Under the pieces are notes generated by a model. The model was given only the letters and a program-made list of their open reading frames with translations. It searched no databases and was not told the origin of the DNA. The position numbers and the translations under genes were made by a program. A stretch of DNA of 64,000 nucleotides from Strigamia acuminata (taxonomy: Eukaryota; Arthropoda; Chilopoda; Geophilomorpha; Linotaeniidae): the NCBI GenBank assembly GCA_949358305.1, contig OX442319.1:5766001-5830000 (forward strand), read 5' to 3'. Positions 11,320-21,887 of this stretch are shown one piece after another (position 1 is the stretch's first letter; every line of letters begins with the position of its first letter).

Positions 11320-11353
11320 ACGCAGATCCATCAGGTCTAGTGGACGCTGCGTC
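11307..11353 (+). promoter_or_regulatory. Programmed -1 ribosomal frameshift signal (gag/pol)
   Basis: The heptamer A AAA AAC (11307-11313) is in the correct phase relative to gag. A 5-nt spacer (TTGTA) follows. Then GACGCAG (11319-11325) pairs perfectly with CTGCGTC (11347-11353), and inside it TCCA (11327-11330) pairs with TGGA (11341-11344), leaving a 10-nt loop. The gag stop lies within the spacer/stem start. The -1 frame is open from 11313 straight into pol. Heptamer, spacer and stem all fit the classic retroviral arrangement. Confidence 0.88.
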
Positions 11354-14300
11354 ACCTCCGAAATCGGAATCAGAGAATGAAAATCTGAAGATAATGGAAG
11401 ATGTTGGAGAAGTTATTGATGAATTAATTCGTCAAACAGAACTAAAAGAAAAAGGATCTCTTGATGTAAAAAAGGAGATTGTCGGCGAAACCCCGACTGA
11501 AGAAGACACTTCCAATATTCAAGATAAAGTCGAAGTTAAAGACGATAGACCAAGCTCAGTTCCAGAGACACCTGGAATTGAGGAGTGCATTAAGTTATTT
11601 GCAGCTACAACTCTTGATACCAATGAGTTATTAGATGAATTGCCTTTGGAGCCTCCAATTACAGTTCCTCATAAATTGCGCAAGTTTGAGTGCAAAGTGG
11701 CTGGAATACCAAACAGCCAAGACCTTCCGACGTTAAAGTTAGAAACGTTAAAAGGTGTAATAACCGGAATGTTGGACTCAGGAGCAAATAAAAGCTTCCT
11801 AGCCACTTCAGTTATTAATCAACTAGGTCTAGAAAAATATCTACGACCTATCGGACCTGGTGTCAGAGTTACGACGGCAAGTGAAGAAGTCACTCCAGAT
11901 GGAACCATCCATCTTTCATTTCGATGGACACATGGCACGTTACGTCATCCGTTCATCGTAATACCAAATAAGTATCCAATGGTACTATTGGGTTGCGATT
12001 TTATGAATAAATTAAAAATCCAACCTAATCCACAGACGATGTCTTGGAATTTCACGCAACCTATGGATGCAGATTTACCCTACATTCCACAAGCGTTGCT
12101 GGATCGTTATTTGGAGAAAATAGAGGAACCCGATTCCTCATTTATGACCTTTGCAAAAGCTTACGCTGCAAGTGTAACTCAAGGCAAAATTGATGAAGAG
12201 AATTTCATCCAAAAGTTAGTCGAAGAAGCTAACTTAAATTTGGAGCAATCCAAATTATTAGAAAAGATGTTATCCAAACATAAAAGGATTATTTCTAAAG
12301 ATCCAGGTAAAACACACCTGGTTAAGCACAAAATTGAGCTTGACACGGAGAAACCCATCCGTGTCCCCTTTAAGAGCATAAACCCTCAAAAAAGGGAAAT
12401 AATCAGACAACTTTGTCAAGACATGATTGACAAAGGCGTAGTCGTCAAAGCTGAAGGCGATTACGGAATGCGGCCAGTCCTAGTCATGCGACCAGGAAAC
12501 GACCCACGCTTGTGCATTGATTTTCGCCCCATCAATACACATACTAAGTACAACCCACCTCAAATGCCAACAATTGAGGAAATTCTGCGAGAAATCGGAG
12601 AATTCGAATGGGTCAGTACTATAGATCTGACCAAGGGATATTGGCAGATAGAATTGCGACCTGAAGACAGAGAAAAAACTGCCTTCTGGAGCCCAATGGG
12701 AAGACTAATGTTTTTAGTCATGCCTTTCGGATTAGTAAACGCACCAACTACCTTCCAAGAATTAATGGAAAAAGTTTTGGGTGACGTTTACAGAAAATTT
12801 GCATGGGCATATTTGGATGACATAATTATTGTATCCAAATCGTTCGAAGAACACATTAAACATTTAGATATAGTGTTTAAAAAATTGGCAGAAGCTAATT
12901 TACATGCGCACCCTGGCAAGACGCATCTCTGTAGAAAGGAATTAATTTTTCTAGGCTACAAAGTAGGAGTAGAAGGACTTGCAGTAGACCCTAAAAAAGT
13001 CGCTGCAATTACGCAATTTCCTGCTCCTACCAATCTTAAGGAATTACAAAGATTTCTAGGCATGGTGAATTTCTTTCACCGCCTAATCAAGAATTTGGCC
13101 ACAGTGGCAGAACCACTAAGGCCACTCTTGAAGAAAGATGCGGAGTTCGATTGGGAACTGCATCATCAAGCAGCATTCGACGCAATAAAAGACCTGCTTA
13201 CGAATGCTGAAACAATGAAGATGCCTGACTTGTACATGCCATTTATTGTTCATACTGACGCCAGTAAACAAGGGTTGGGTGCAGCCCTTACACAAAAGAA
13301 AAATGTGGATGGCCAAGAAGTCGAAATGCCATGCGTGTATGCAAGCAGAAGCTTGCAACCCGCTGAAAAGAATTATACTGTGACAGAATTAGAATGTCTC
13401 GCAGTAGTATGGGGATTACGCAAATTTCGCCCATACTTAGAGTACACTACATTCACTGTACAAACGGATCACCAAGCACTTAGGTGGTTGATGTCGTTAT
13501 CTGACCCGTCGGGCAGATTAGCTCGTTGGCAAATGGAGCTGATGGCGTATTCGTTCGAAATACAATACGTCAAAGGTCCGCTAAATGTAATAGCAGACGC
13601 ATTGTCACGTGCACCTGTCAGCGCACCTGACGAACCAGAAGACGATGGCGATAATGATGATTTATTATCATATTGTCCATCTCCTTGCCGAAGTTGGCAA
13701 ATGGGAAAATTGAACGAATTACCCAAGTCAATAATAGTTAATGACGACGATCAAGCATTAATTAATTTTTGTATTAACATGCATGATCCGTCAGGAACCC
13801 CTGACGTCGAATTAAGAGCTATGATGGCTAAAAAATTCGAGCTGCCAACAACAAATGTTTTAATTAAAGCATTTGCAGCTAAAATTGCGAAGCAATTAGA
13901 ATGTGATCCTCCAACGAGAGATGACATTATTGCAGCGCAAAAAGCAGACGAATTTTGCCAACATATTCGCAATTACTTGCTAAACAAGCAATATCCAAGT
14001 TACATAGTAACTCGTCTTCAAAGAAGAAACTTTGAAAGACACGCGAGTACTTATCTCATTGAAGAAGATATGCTACTCCATTATCATCCTACCTCCACCG
14101 ATGAATTGGGAGAGGATGGTAGGGCACTTAAAGTTGTTGTGCCAAGAAAATTGATTTATAAAATCATTTGGTTGATGCACGGACATCCACTGTCCGGCCA
14201 CCCAGGCATTGCGAGGACAATGTACCAAACTCGAAGAGTTTATACCTGGAAAGGTATGAAACGTGATATTACACGTTTTATTCAACATTGTCAAGGATGT

Positions 14301-15566
14301 CAGGCATGTAAGCCGAGATCAAAGACCGAAATTGAAGGCGCTCAAATTGGACCATTTGGACCATTTGACTGCCTCAGTGTGGATTTGTCTGGTCCCAAAC
14401 CAAGAACCAGAAAAAACAATACCCACATTTGCGTCATCGTAGATGTCGCTACACATTGGCCCGAATTATTTCCAATGTGTAATCCAACGGCAATAAAAGT
14501 TGCCAACACAATTTATCACTTATCAATGACTTTCGGATTTCCGAGACAAATCATAAGTGATAATGGACCACAATTTCGATCACAGGTCTATAAAGAATTT
14601 TGCAAAAAATTCGACATGTCGCGAACACCGACATCGATTTATCATCCACAAAGCAATCCTGTGGAGAGAACCAATCGAGATATTAAATATTTAGTTTCGA
14701 TTTATTTAGATATTCATGACCAATGGGATGAGTATCTACGCGAATTTGCATTCAGTTTGAGAACAACTGTAACAAGAGGCAGAGATTATTCTCCTGCTTT
14801 CTTAAATTTTTTCCGAGAATTAAGAATTCCTTGGGATCCAAGAATTCCGGAAGGAATTTTAGTCATTGATCCAAAAAATCCGCATTTATATGTTCAGAAA
14901 TTAGAAACAATAATTGCAGAGACGTATCAGCATATGATGTCTCACGTCTTAGATTTGAGACGCCGTGTCGAAGCTGAAAAATCAGATAAGAAATTCGACA
15001 ACTTCAGACAAAATGATTTAGTCTGGCGAGAGTCTCATATTCTCTCAAATGCCGCTAAAGGAATAGCAGCAGGCATTTCACCGAAAAGGAATGGGCCTTA
15101 TGTAATTATCAAAAGGTTACAAGGAGGCGCCTTTCAACTTCGACGGCTGAGTGATAATAAAATTTATCCAGCTGTTCACGGCACTGAATTAATGCCGTAC
15201 TTTCCCGTTTTCAACCAAGAAATTTGGCTGGAAGGGGAGGAAGTGGGTCAAAAAACAAAAAATATTGTTAATACCTTGGATGATGCTAAATTATCCAAAA
15301 TTCCTGTCGAAAACACGGAATCGAGTAAAAAATCGAAACTCAAAAATAACGAAGTCGATGAAATAAACCAGCGACTTGAAAATGTTTCTCTTGATGAAAA
15401 TCTAGAAAAGGAAATGTTTTTAGAAAAAGAGAAAATTTCAAACAATGAAGTATATAACTCATCTGACATTGGAGACGATGCTGATGACAATCTAAACAAG
15501 TTGGATTGTACTTCGCGAAAGTCAAAGTACAACTTGAGATCTCGCGTTCCGCGAGCCAAGACATAG
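11313..15566 (+). CDS. pol: LTR element Pol polyprotein (protease-RT-RNase H-integrase)
   Basis: Made as a Gag-Pol fusion by -1 frameshifting. The first in-frame ATG-like codon (GTG 11340) is not a credible start. Residues are counted from 11340. The aspartic protease motif is MLDSGAN (about 143-149). Reverse transcriptase follows at about 340-520 with the catalytic YLDD box (about 491). RNase H has HTDASKQG (about 640) and ends near the PLNVIADALSR tail (about 752). The integrase zinc motif is H-H-C-C (HGHPLSGHPG... CQGCQAC, about 947-988). The DDE core shows VDLSG (about 1014), SDNGPQ (about 1074) and PVERTN (about 1109). The C-terminal 130 residues are acidic/basic and low complexity. About 1417 codons, no internal stop; all catalytic residues I can identify are present. 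Confidence 0.95.
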   Translation, partial: LVDADPSGLVDAASPPKSESENENLKIMEDVGEVIDELIRQTELKEKGSLDVKKEIVGETPTEEDTSNIQDKVEVKDDRPSSVPETPGIEECIKLFAATTLDTNELLDELPLEPPITVPHKLRKFECKVAGIPNSQDLPTLKLETLKGVITGMLDSGANKSFLATSVINQLGLEKYLRPIGPGVRVTTASEEVTPDGTIHLSFRWTHGTLRHPFIVIPNKYPMVLLGCDFMNKLKIQPNPQTMSWNFTQPMDADLPYIPQALLDRYLEKIEEPDSSFMTFAKAYAASVTQGKIDEENFIQKLVEEANLNLEQSKLLEKMLSKHKRIISKDPGKTHLVKHKIELDTEKPIRVPFKSINPQKREIIRQLCQDMIDKGVVVKAEGDYGMRPVLVMRPGNDPRLCIDFRPINTHTKYNPPQMPTIEEILREIGEFEWVSTIDLTKGYWQIELRPEDREKTAFWSPMGRLMFLVMPFGLVNAPTTFQELMEKVLGDVYRKFAWAYLDDIIIVSKSFEEHIKHLDIVFKKLAEANLHAHPGKTHLCRKELIFLGYKVGVEGLAVDPKKVAAITQFPAPTNLKELQRFLGMVNFFHRLIKNLATVAEPLRPLLKKDAEFDWELHHQAAFDAIKDLLTNAETMKMPDLYMPFIVHTDASKQGLGAALTQKKNVDGQEVEMPCVYASRSLQPAEKNYTVTELECLAVVWGLRKFRPYLEYTTFTVQTDHQALRWLMSLSDPSGRLARWQMELMAYSFEIQYVKGPLNVIADALSRAPVSAPDEPEDDGDNDDLLSYCPSPCRSWQMGKLNELPKSIIVNDDDQALINFCINMHDPSGTPDVELRAMMAKKFELPTTNVLIKAFAAKIAKQLECDPPTRDDIIAAQKADEFCQHIRNYLLNKQYPSYIVTRLQRRNFERHASTYLIEEDMLLHYHPTSTDELGEDGRALKVVVPRKLIYKIIWLMHGHPLSGHPGIARTMYQTRRVYTWKGMKRDITRFIQHCQGCQACKPRSKTEIEGAQIGPFGPFDCLSVDLSGPKPRTRKNNTHICVIVDVATHWPELFPMCNPTAIKVANTIYHLSMTFGFPRQIISDNGPQFRSQVYKEFCKKFDMSRTPTSIYHPQSNPVERTNRDIKYLVSIYLDIHDQWDEYLREFAFSLRTTVTRGRDYSPAFLNFFRELRIPWDPRIPEGILVIDPKNPHLYVQKLETIIAETYQHMMSHVLDLRRRVEAEKSDKKFDNFRQNDLVWRESHILSNAAKGIAAGISPKRNGPYVIIKRLQGGAFQLRRLSDNKIYPAVHGTELMPYFPVFNQEIWLEGEEVGQKTKNIVNTLDDAKLSKIPVENTESSKKSKLKNNEVDEINQRLENVSLDENLEKEMFLEKEKISNNEVYNSSDIGDDADDNLNKLDCTSRKSKYNLRSRVPRAKT

Positions 15567-15755
15567 TGTTGTCTTTCACCTTTTGGGTTTACCCAAAAGA
15601 TCCGAGAAAGCAATCTCGTGACGTCATTCGTAGTACCCACTCGAATGACAACGTTAATCATACGTTATAATTAGTGACGTCACAAAGCGTCTCTAATCCA
15701 AGTTCGTGTTTGCAATCAACGAACTTAGTCACTTTTTCAAAAGTTTCGAGAGTGT

Positions 15756-18551
15756 ATGCATCGCATCGCCTACGTTACGACCCGAATAGTTCGACAACCT
15801 GATCGTAAGTAATTTTTCTGTATGAAAAATTTGATAAAACATAAGATTTATGTATTATTTCTCTTTCAAGACGAAAGAATTTCCGAAATTACCGGAAAAC
15901 GAAAGAGAATGGACGAGGAAGCGATCCAACTCCAGGCGGACGGAGAAATGCCCATGGAAGGGGCAAATGAAGACGTTCAATTGACGCTTCAACAACGGGT
16001 AAATTATTAGAATAAATTTTTACCAAGTGTTTAAGTCAGAAAAATTGAGTAATTTCACTTTTCCTGACTTCAAACACAAGCCGCTAAAAAATAAAAATGG
16101 CGGCTATAAAAGTCACGTGCTTCAAGCATGTGCGAAGGGAGTTGCCATGACAACCAACATCCCTTAGTGACTCACAGCCACAAGCGCTAAGCTTAAAAAA
16201 TATTTCAAATAAGAAATTATTTGTTTATTTTTAAATAAACTAATTTATTTATTTTTCTTCGAATACAGATCGAGAGGGATCGAGAAACGCCATTCGCGCT
16301 TCCCGATCACGTGCCGACTCAGCACCCGCTGATTTTTCGAGCGGCATTGCCCGAAAAAATCAGAAGACTGAAGACGGCAAACAATACCTGGTGGAAGTTG
16401 CGCCACGACTTCAGCAGATCAGCGCTGCAAGGATTTGGTGCAAAAGGAAGATTCATCGAGCGCCTTCACGTGGACGGTGTCGACGAAATCGAGTGGACGC
16501 TCGACGAGAGCCCCCCAGGACCGCTTGCAGCAGAGTTGCTGCACAACCAGTGGCCAGTGACGCCACGAGAGCGTCACGAGCGCAGAAGAGCGCTAAAGAG
16601 TACCGGAATTAATTACGGTGCTCTAACCCAATTGAGGAAGAACCTCAAGACGACACAACGCGAAGTCGTTAAACGGTATCGCAAATCCGTTCGTGACGGG
16701 AACCCACAACTTCCCGTCACACAAACCGAGCTCCACCAGTTGGCGCTCGCCGGGTGTTTTAACGATTTTCCGGGATTTTTCCCGTCCAAAGCACTCAGAG
16801 CTGCCGCGGTGCAGCTTCGCGTCGACGAAAATCGACAACTGGCTCGAGAACACGAGGCAGAGGAGCAAGCGCGTTGCGCTCTCCCTTTTTATCAAGAAGA
16901 TGAAATTCCGGCCCCAGCGGCCATCAATCCTCCGCCGCAAGACGAGGATTTGAGGGTGGGGCAACTCCCTCCGCCGGTTCCAGTCCGACCGATGTTCCGC
17001 GAATCAAGCCGCGATCGAGAGGAACGTCAGAAGCGATCACGCCCATATTCGACTGACGCGCAGCCATCACGCCCGCAGTCGCGACGAGGACGGACACCAG
17101 AGTCGTTTGGCTCGTCGTCTTCGCTGAGTTTTGAATCGGACTCCACAATTAAGTCCGCCCGAAGTAGCCGAACCGCCTCCACGTTCAAAGTGGACAACTC
17201 GGCTACTCCATACGCCATGAGACGTGTTGTCGGTGATATTTCTCCCGACTGTAGCGTGCCAGTACCTGGACATGCTAGCCGCTTGCCCGAACAAGGATAT
17301 GTTTCCCGCTTGCCGGCTGGAGTTAGCAACCTGCAACTCCGGCCATTTTTTAGTGAGTCATTCGGCCCACAATGGACCTGCTACGAGCAGCAACCCATTA
17401 GAGCACAGCAGGAAGTGCTCCAGAAGCTGGACGCATACCAAAGCGCCCAGATCGCCGAGTCGCAGAAGGACTGGCAGAGACTAGCTGAAAGGCTAGAAGT
17501 CTCCGACATCAATACCATTGATGATCCCCGTCTGATGGATTTTCAGCGTCAGCTAATTCCGGGGATGACTAGGGTGTTGTACCCTGGTGTTCTTCCTTCG
17601 CCAGGACAGGCGTTAGCGGCCATAACGTACCTTTGGACCGCGCCGATGGGCCTGTCGGAGAAGAAAGTCGAGCTGTGGTACCACCTCAGGCTCGACCCGC
17701 CTACGATCTTAGCCGAGCTAATAAAGCAAGTCGTAGCAAACGGTGAGACCGAAGAAGAGGCCGCCGTTCGGTTGCGAACCGAGTGGTCCTTTGCGAAGGC
17801 CACGGCGCGAATGACCGGAAGACCACCGCTTCCAGTTACAAGCGCCACAGCAGCTGCGTCACTGGCTGTTTTCCAGTCGGCCCAAGAGGGCGCTGGATGT
17901 TCATTTTGGCCAGAGAACGCCGGAAGTTCTCAAACTCCAGCCGGAGTTCAACGGGTAGTCGAAACCCGTCAGCTCCCCGGTGTGGGTCGAGCACCGGGAC
18001 GAGGCGTCACACCCTCGTCAACCTCCGCACCTGCGTTGGTTTTCTTGGGCCCGCAGTGCCAGTTTGACGATGCCACGACGGAAGACTCACGTCCGCCGCC
18101 GCCGCCGCCAGCCAAGCCGGAGACGAAGGTCAAGCCGCTGAAAAAAGAGTCGGCTTTCAAGACCCTAATGCGCCTGTATCCGCACTTCTATTTGACGCCG
18201 GATACGCGAACACTGCTTAGCAACAACCACAAGTTGTCGAGGCAGGTGTTTATGTGGCTCGAGGACCACATCCGGGTGTTAAGCCCACCATCGGTGCTCC
18301 ATGATCGACTCCTGAGAGCACGATTAGCGCCAGAGGATCCAATCGAGTTCGCGGCGCTAGGATTCTTCAACCGAGCGAACTCGGCAAGAATCATCCAGGT
18401 TTGGCTTCATGTCAACCCTGGAATGGTCTCCGGACCAAACGCAGGTCGCGACCTGTGTACGGTTAACGAGCGGTCCAACCCGAGGGACGACACCACGGAT
18501 ATGATGCGCCCGTTGACGCCTGAGCGAACTCAGACCATGGACGAATCATAA
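15756..18551 (+). CDS. LTR element ORF3, spliced, unknown function (819 aa, three exons)
   Basis: The long open block 16311-18551 has no credible ATG at its start. Extending it upstream gives three exons in one frame: 15756-15804 (ATG 15756, donor GTAAGT at 15805), 15871-15998 (acceptor CTCTTTCAAG, donor GTAAAT at 15999) and 16269-18551 (acceptor GAATACAG). Lengths 49+128+2283 make 820 codons, and the 270-nt second intron contains in-frame stops. The product has a basic GKRKR patch near residue 27, a helical, charged N-terminal domain, a Pro/Ser/Arg-rich linker (about 270-370), a second helical region (about 430-580), a PPPPPP tract and a final helical module. I see no signal peptide, transmembrane segment or furin-type envelope layout. 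Base composition is clearly more GC-rich than gag/pol. Not a recognisable env; may be a captured host gene or a regulatory/accessory protein. Confidence 0.75.
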
Positions 18552-18590
18552 ATTGGTTCGTTCATTTTCTCTCCATGTAAGATTCGTCTT

Positions 18591-18601
18591 AAATGGGGGG
18601 A
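18591..18601 (+). other. Polypurine tract
   Basis: AAATGGGGGGA lies 2 bases before the 3' LTR, the usual place for plus-strand DNA priming. Confidence 0.8.
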
Positions 18602-18603
18602 TG

Positions 18604-19562
18604 TGTGGTGATCTCAAAATATTCACCAACTTAGAAGATTAAATTAATTATCTTCTAATTAATTTGACTGTGGCACACGCCAAGTCAGATCATGTGACCG
18701 AGGGGAGAAATCCTCTCTAGGCACATATCACCCCAGGTTGTCCGGGGTGAAAACGGTTATTAGCCGTTATGGTGCAATATGGTGTAATAACCACTAGTTG
18801 CACCCATTTGAGCTAAGTGCGCAGGTTTTCTGCGCAATATTGAAGCGTGCTGGGCTCGCGTCTTGGCTCAAATCGACACTCTGAAAAATACAACAACAAC
18901 CTCAACATCACTGCTTTTGCTCCTGAAAGAAAAGTATTGATAGAGGACCGTTGTAACTCAGTTTCACCTGCTATCTTTGTGTATCAAACGCACAAAGCCA
19001 GCAATCCTGCTTGAATTAGCCGTCGCTAATTCCAGCAATCGAGAAGAGAAGATTCCCGACGATCGTGAACCATCGCCGTCGCTGTTGCGCGAACGACAGC
19101 CACCGCCATCGTACGAAAGCCGGACGCCTACAGCCGTCAACCACCGCCGCCGAGCCGTCGCACGAGCCGTAGAAGGAGCCCACGAGAACCATCGTCTTCG
19201 ACCATCGTTCGTGAGTTCGTAGAACGAAGACAATTTGCCTTCGCCTAACAACTTCAAGTTGTTTAAGCGCCATTTCTGACGCTTTGTAGCTTGCAACAGT
19301 CGTTGCAAGCCCTTCCTTTGTTTCATTGTTTCCCGCTCATTTTATTCTGTGATATTCATAATCATAATTAGTATATATTGTAATTTATCGAATAAAACAT
19401 TTGTGTGATTTTTATTACCATAATAAACTGTCTTTTTATTCCTATTTCCGTAAACTTAACCCTAGACAAGTTTCGGCCGCGATATAAGTCTTGTAAAGCA
19501 TTCACCTGCGGTTTCTGCTTAATTTATTAGAAATTAAGTGGATAAAAACCCGGATCGCAGCA
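18604..19562 (+). repeat. 3' LTR (959 bp)
   Basis: Same length as the 5' LTR and, reading line by line, with no difference that I can find. Followed by the ACAT target duplicate at 19563. Confidence 0.97.
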
Positions 19563-21378
19563 ACATCAAATAGGAGTGAGTGATTTTGTTTGCATTAGAT
19601 TGTTGTGTTGTTTTTTAATAGCTAGACAGCCCACTGCATCAAATATGGAGTACACTGACGGATATTGCTGGGAAGCCAATTCCGAAGCCTGCTTCATCTT
19701 TTGGATCACCTAGCAGGTTGTGAAGATCGGCCATCGGAACGGTAGGATTCTTGGGAAAAATTCATGGCAGATCTTTCTTCTTCTGGGAGGTGTCCCCCCT
19801 CCTTTGGGGAGGCGTTTCTCCTCCCCACCTCGGATGTGCCATGAATCGGGTTGGGGGGATTTGTTTCAGCGCTGGCAACCTGGAAGCCACCTAGACACCA
19901 ATGAATATGCTAGAAGAAGAAGACAGCGGACGGATGGAAGGACCGAGAGAGCGGACGGATGGAAAGACCGAGAGAGTGGACAGATGGAAGGACCGACAGA
20001 GTCGACAGATGGATGGACCGAGAGAGCGGGCGAACGGATGGATGCACTGGGCAAGCAGTGTACAGACGGACGGACAGATTAACCGCATCAATCAAACACC
20101 ACAGCAGTTTTATGTTTTTTTTCAGATTTTGTGGGTAGGGGCTACTGTTTATTTAGAACATTAAAGAAAATTATTTTATTTTTTCTAGATTCTATAATTG
20201 GGACAACTGATCAAGATTGGATGCGAGGAATAAAGAAGCCATTTTCAGAAAAGATCTATATGTCAGGACAACAATTGCGCGTATATTGAAGTGGAAAGCT
20301 GGTGTAATTACAAAGTTCAAATTTGAGATCTGGTTCAACATGCCGTAGTTTATTTTATTTTTCGGTCCTTAGTCTCTTTTAGGTTCTTCCTTTGGTTTAT
20401 TTATTGGTTCTGCCTTTCGTTTATTTTTTGGTTTATTTTTTGGTTCTTAATTTGGTTTATTTTTTGGTTCTTAATTTGGTTTATTTTTTGGTTCTTAATT
20501 TGGTTTATTTTTTGGTTCTTAATTTGGTTTATTTTTTGGTTCTTAATTTGGTTTATTTTTTGGTTCTTAATTTGGTTTATTTGTTTGTACATACTTAGAT
20601 TGGTTTATTTTTTGGTCTTTAGTTTAGCTTATTTTTTGGTTCTTGGTTTGGCTTATTATAATTTTTGGTTTTTGGTTTGGATGAATTTCAAATGGTCTAA
20701 ATTGCTTCACAGTTGTGACCATTTATGGTCATTCGGTTTTTGTGGTTTTCTTTTAATTTGGGTGTCATTATTTATGGTCATTTGGTTTTCGTTTTGTTTT
20801 TTACGCATGTTTGGTTTTGTATTTTTTGCTTGATAGTGTGTGGAATGGTTTTTGTTTACTGGTGTGTGTAATTTTATTTTTATTTGCAGTATGCTACCGG
20901 TATGTAAAAGTCAATTTTAATTATTAGTGAAATTTAAATGGTTCTTTTTAATTACATCAGCTTTACCCGGTGATACTATTAGAAAATACAGGTTTTAATG
21001 CTGTATTCTCTAATATTTATAATAGTACATAGTTTATTGCACCTCTCCGCTTTAATTTTTTATTTAGTTTTTAATTGTAGATTTTAAAATGCATGAAGAA
21101 AAATTATTGTTGATTAAATTGCACCTAAAATGATTTTGCTCCATTTGCTTGTGAAGCCAACACTGAATGGAGACTTGTACACGGAAGATTCAGTAGTATT
21201 ATTTGAATTTTTTTTTTTGAATTTTAATGTATTTATTTTATATTTAGGTTTTTTAATATGTAAATTGTATAGAGATTTTATTGAAGATTTAAGAACTACT
21301 AGTACAACTTCTTCAAAGGTGACTTCGAGAATTATAAATTAATTCACCATCAGGCAATTCTTTGGAGTTTACGAATAT
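19563..21378. repeat. Array unit U4, truncated
   Basis: Continues the unit interrupted by the LTR element and carries the landmark at 19836. It is more diverged from U1/U2 than they are from each other and keeps extra sequence in one exon-like segment (AGATCTATATGTCAGGACAA at about 20251). It stops at about 21378 where unrelated sequence (TGTTTCGAGCTGCC) begins. Confidence 0.9.
20415..20582. repeat. 24-bp minisatellite in U4
   Basis: Same repeat as at 534-812 and 3112-3268, about six to seven copies. Confidence 0.9.
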
Positions 21379-21887
21379 TGTTTCGAGCTGCCCTCTCAAA
21401 CTGAAGAAAATCTCGGGAAGGTATGGCAGCTTCGCCACATTAGAAGATGATAAATCACTTGAAACCTTGGTGACTTGCTTCTCACTGCTGTCTGGAAATA
21501 TGTGAGTTTCTGTAGATTCAAGACAAAAAACTCCTCTGGGACTGAATTTAGCAGCGATCTTTAATCACCAAAGTCATGATTACAAGTGAGTCAAAAACAG
21601 AGTAAAAACTACAGACACAAATCTTCAACAAAGGATCAGCATGTGATCAACAATTGTCTCTCATAGCAACGTAAAAAACAAAAATGTTCTAAAGGAAAAT
21701 TCCAGAGCATTAGTTATACAAATTCAATTGTAACAATGGTAACTAAGCAGTAACTAAAAAAAAAACAGAAAAAGAAGGCTTAAAACTTAAACCTCTAAAA
21801 GCTTAAATAAACAGGAATCCGGATACAATTAACTTTACATAAGAAACGTTCTTCGTTTTAACAGTAGAACGGAAATCTTACATTTTT

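Larger units (their letters stand above)
7223..19562 (+). mobile_element. Full-length Ty3/gypsy-type LTR retrotransposon, 12.34 kb
   Basis: Two 959-bp direct LTRs starting TGTGG and ending GCAGCA bound gag, pol and a third ORF, all on + strand. The 4-bp target duplication ACAT lies at 7219-7222 and 19563-19566; the uninterrupted site (GAACATCAAATAGG) survives in U1 (about 2282) and U2 (about 4740). The order protease, reverse transcriptase, RNase H, integrase is that of Ty3/gypsy. The primer site matches tRNA-Pro. No internal stop breaks gag or pol and the LTRs look identical by eye, so the insertion is young and probably coding-competent. The third ORF has no envelope features. Confidence 0.97.

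Noticed and set aside
16311-18551. ORF3 read as an env gene
   Set aside because: No signal peptide, no transmembrane segment, no furin-like site and no cysteine pattern of insect errantivirus envelopes.
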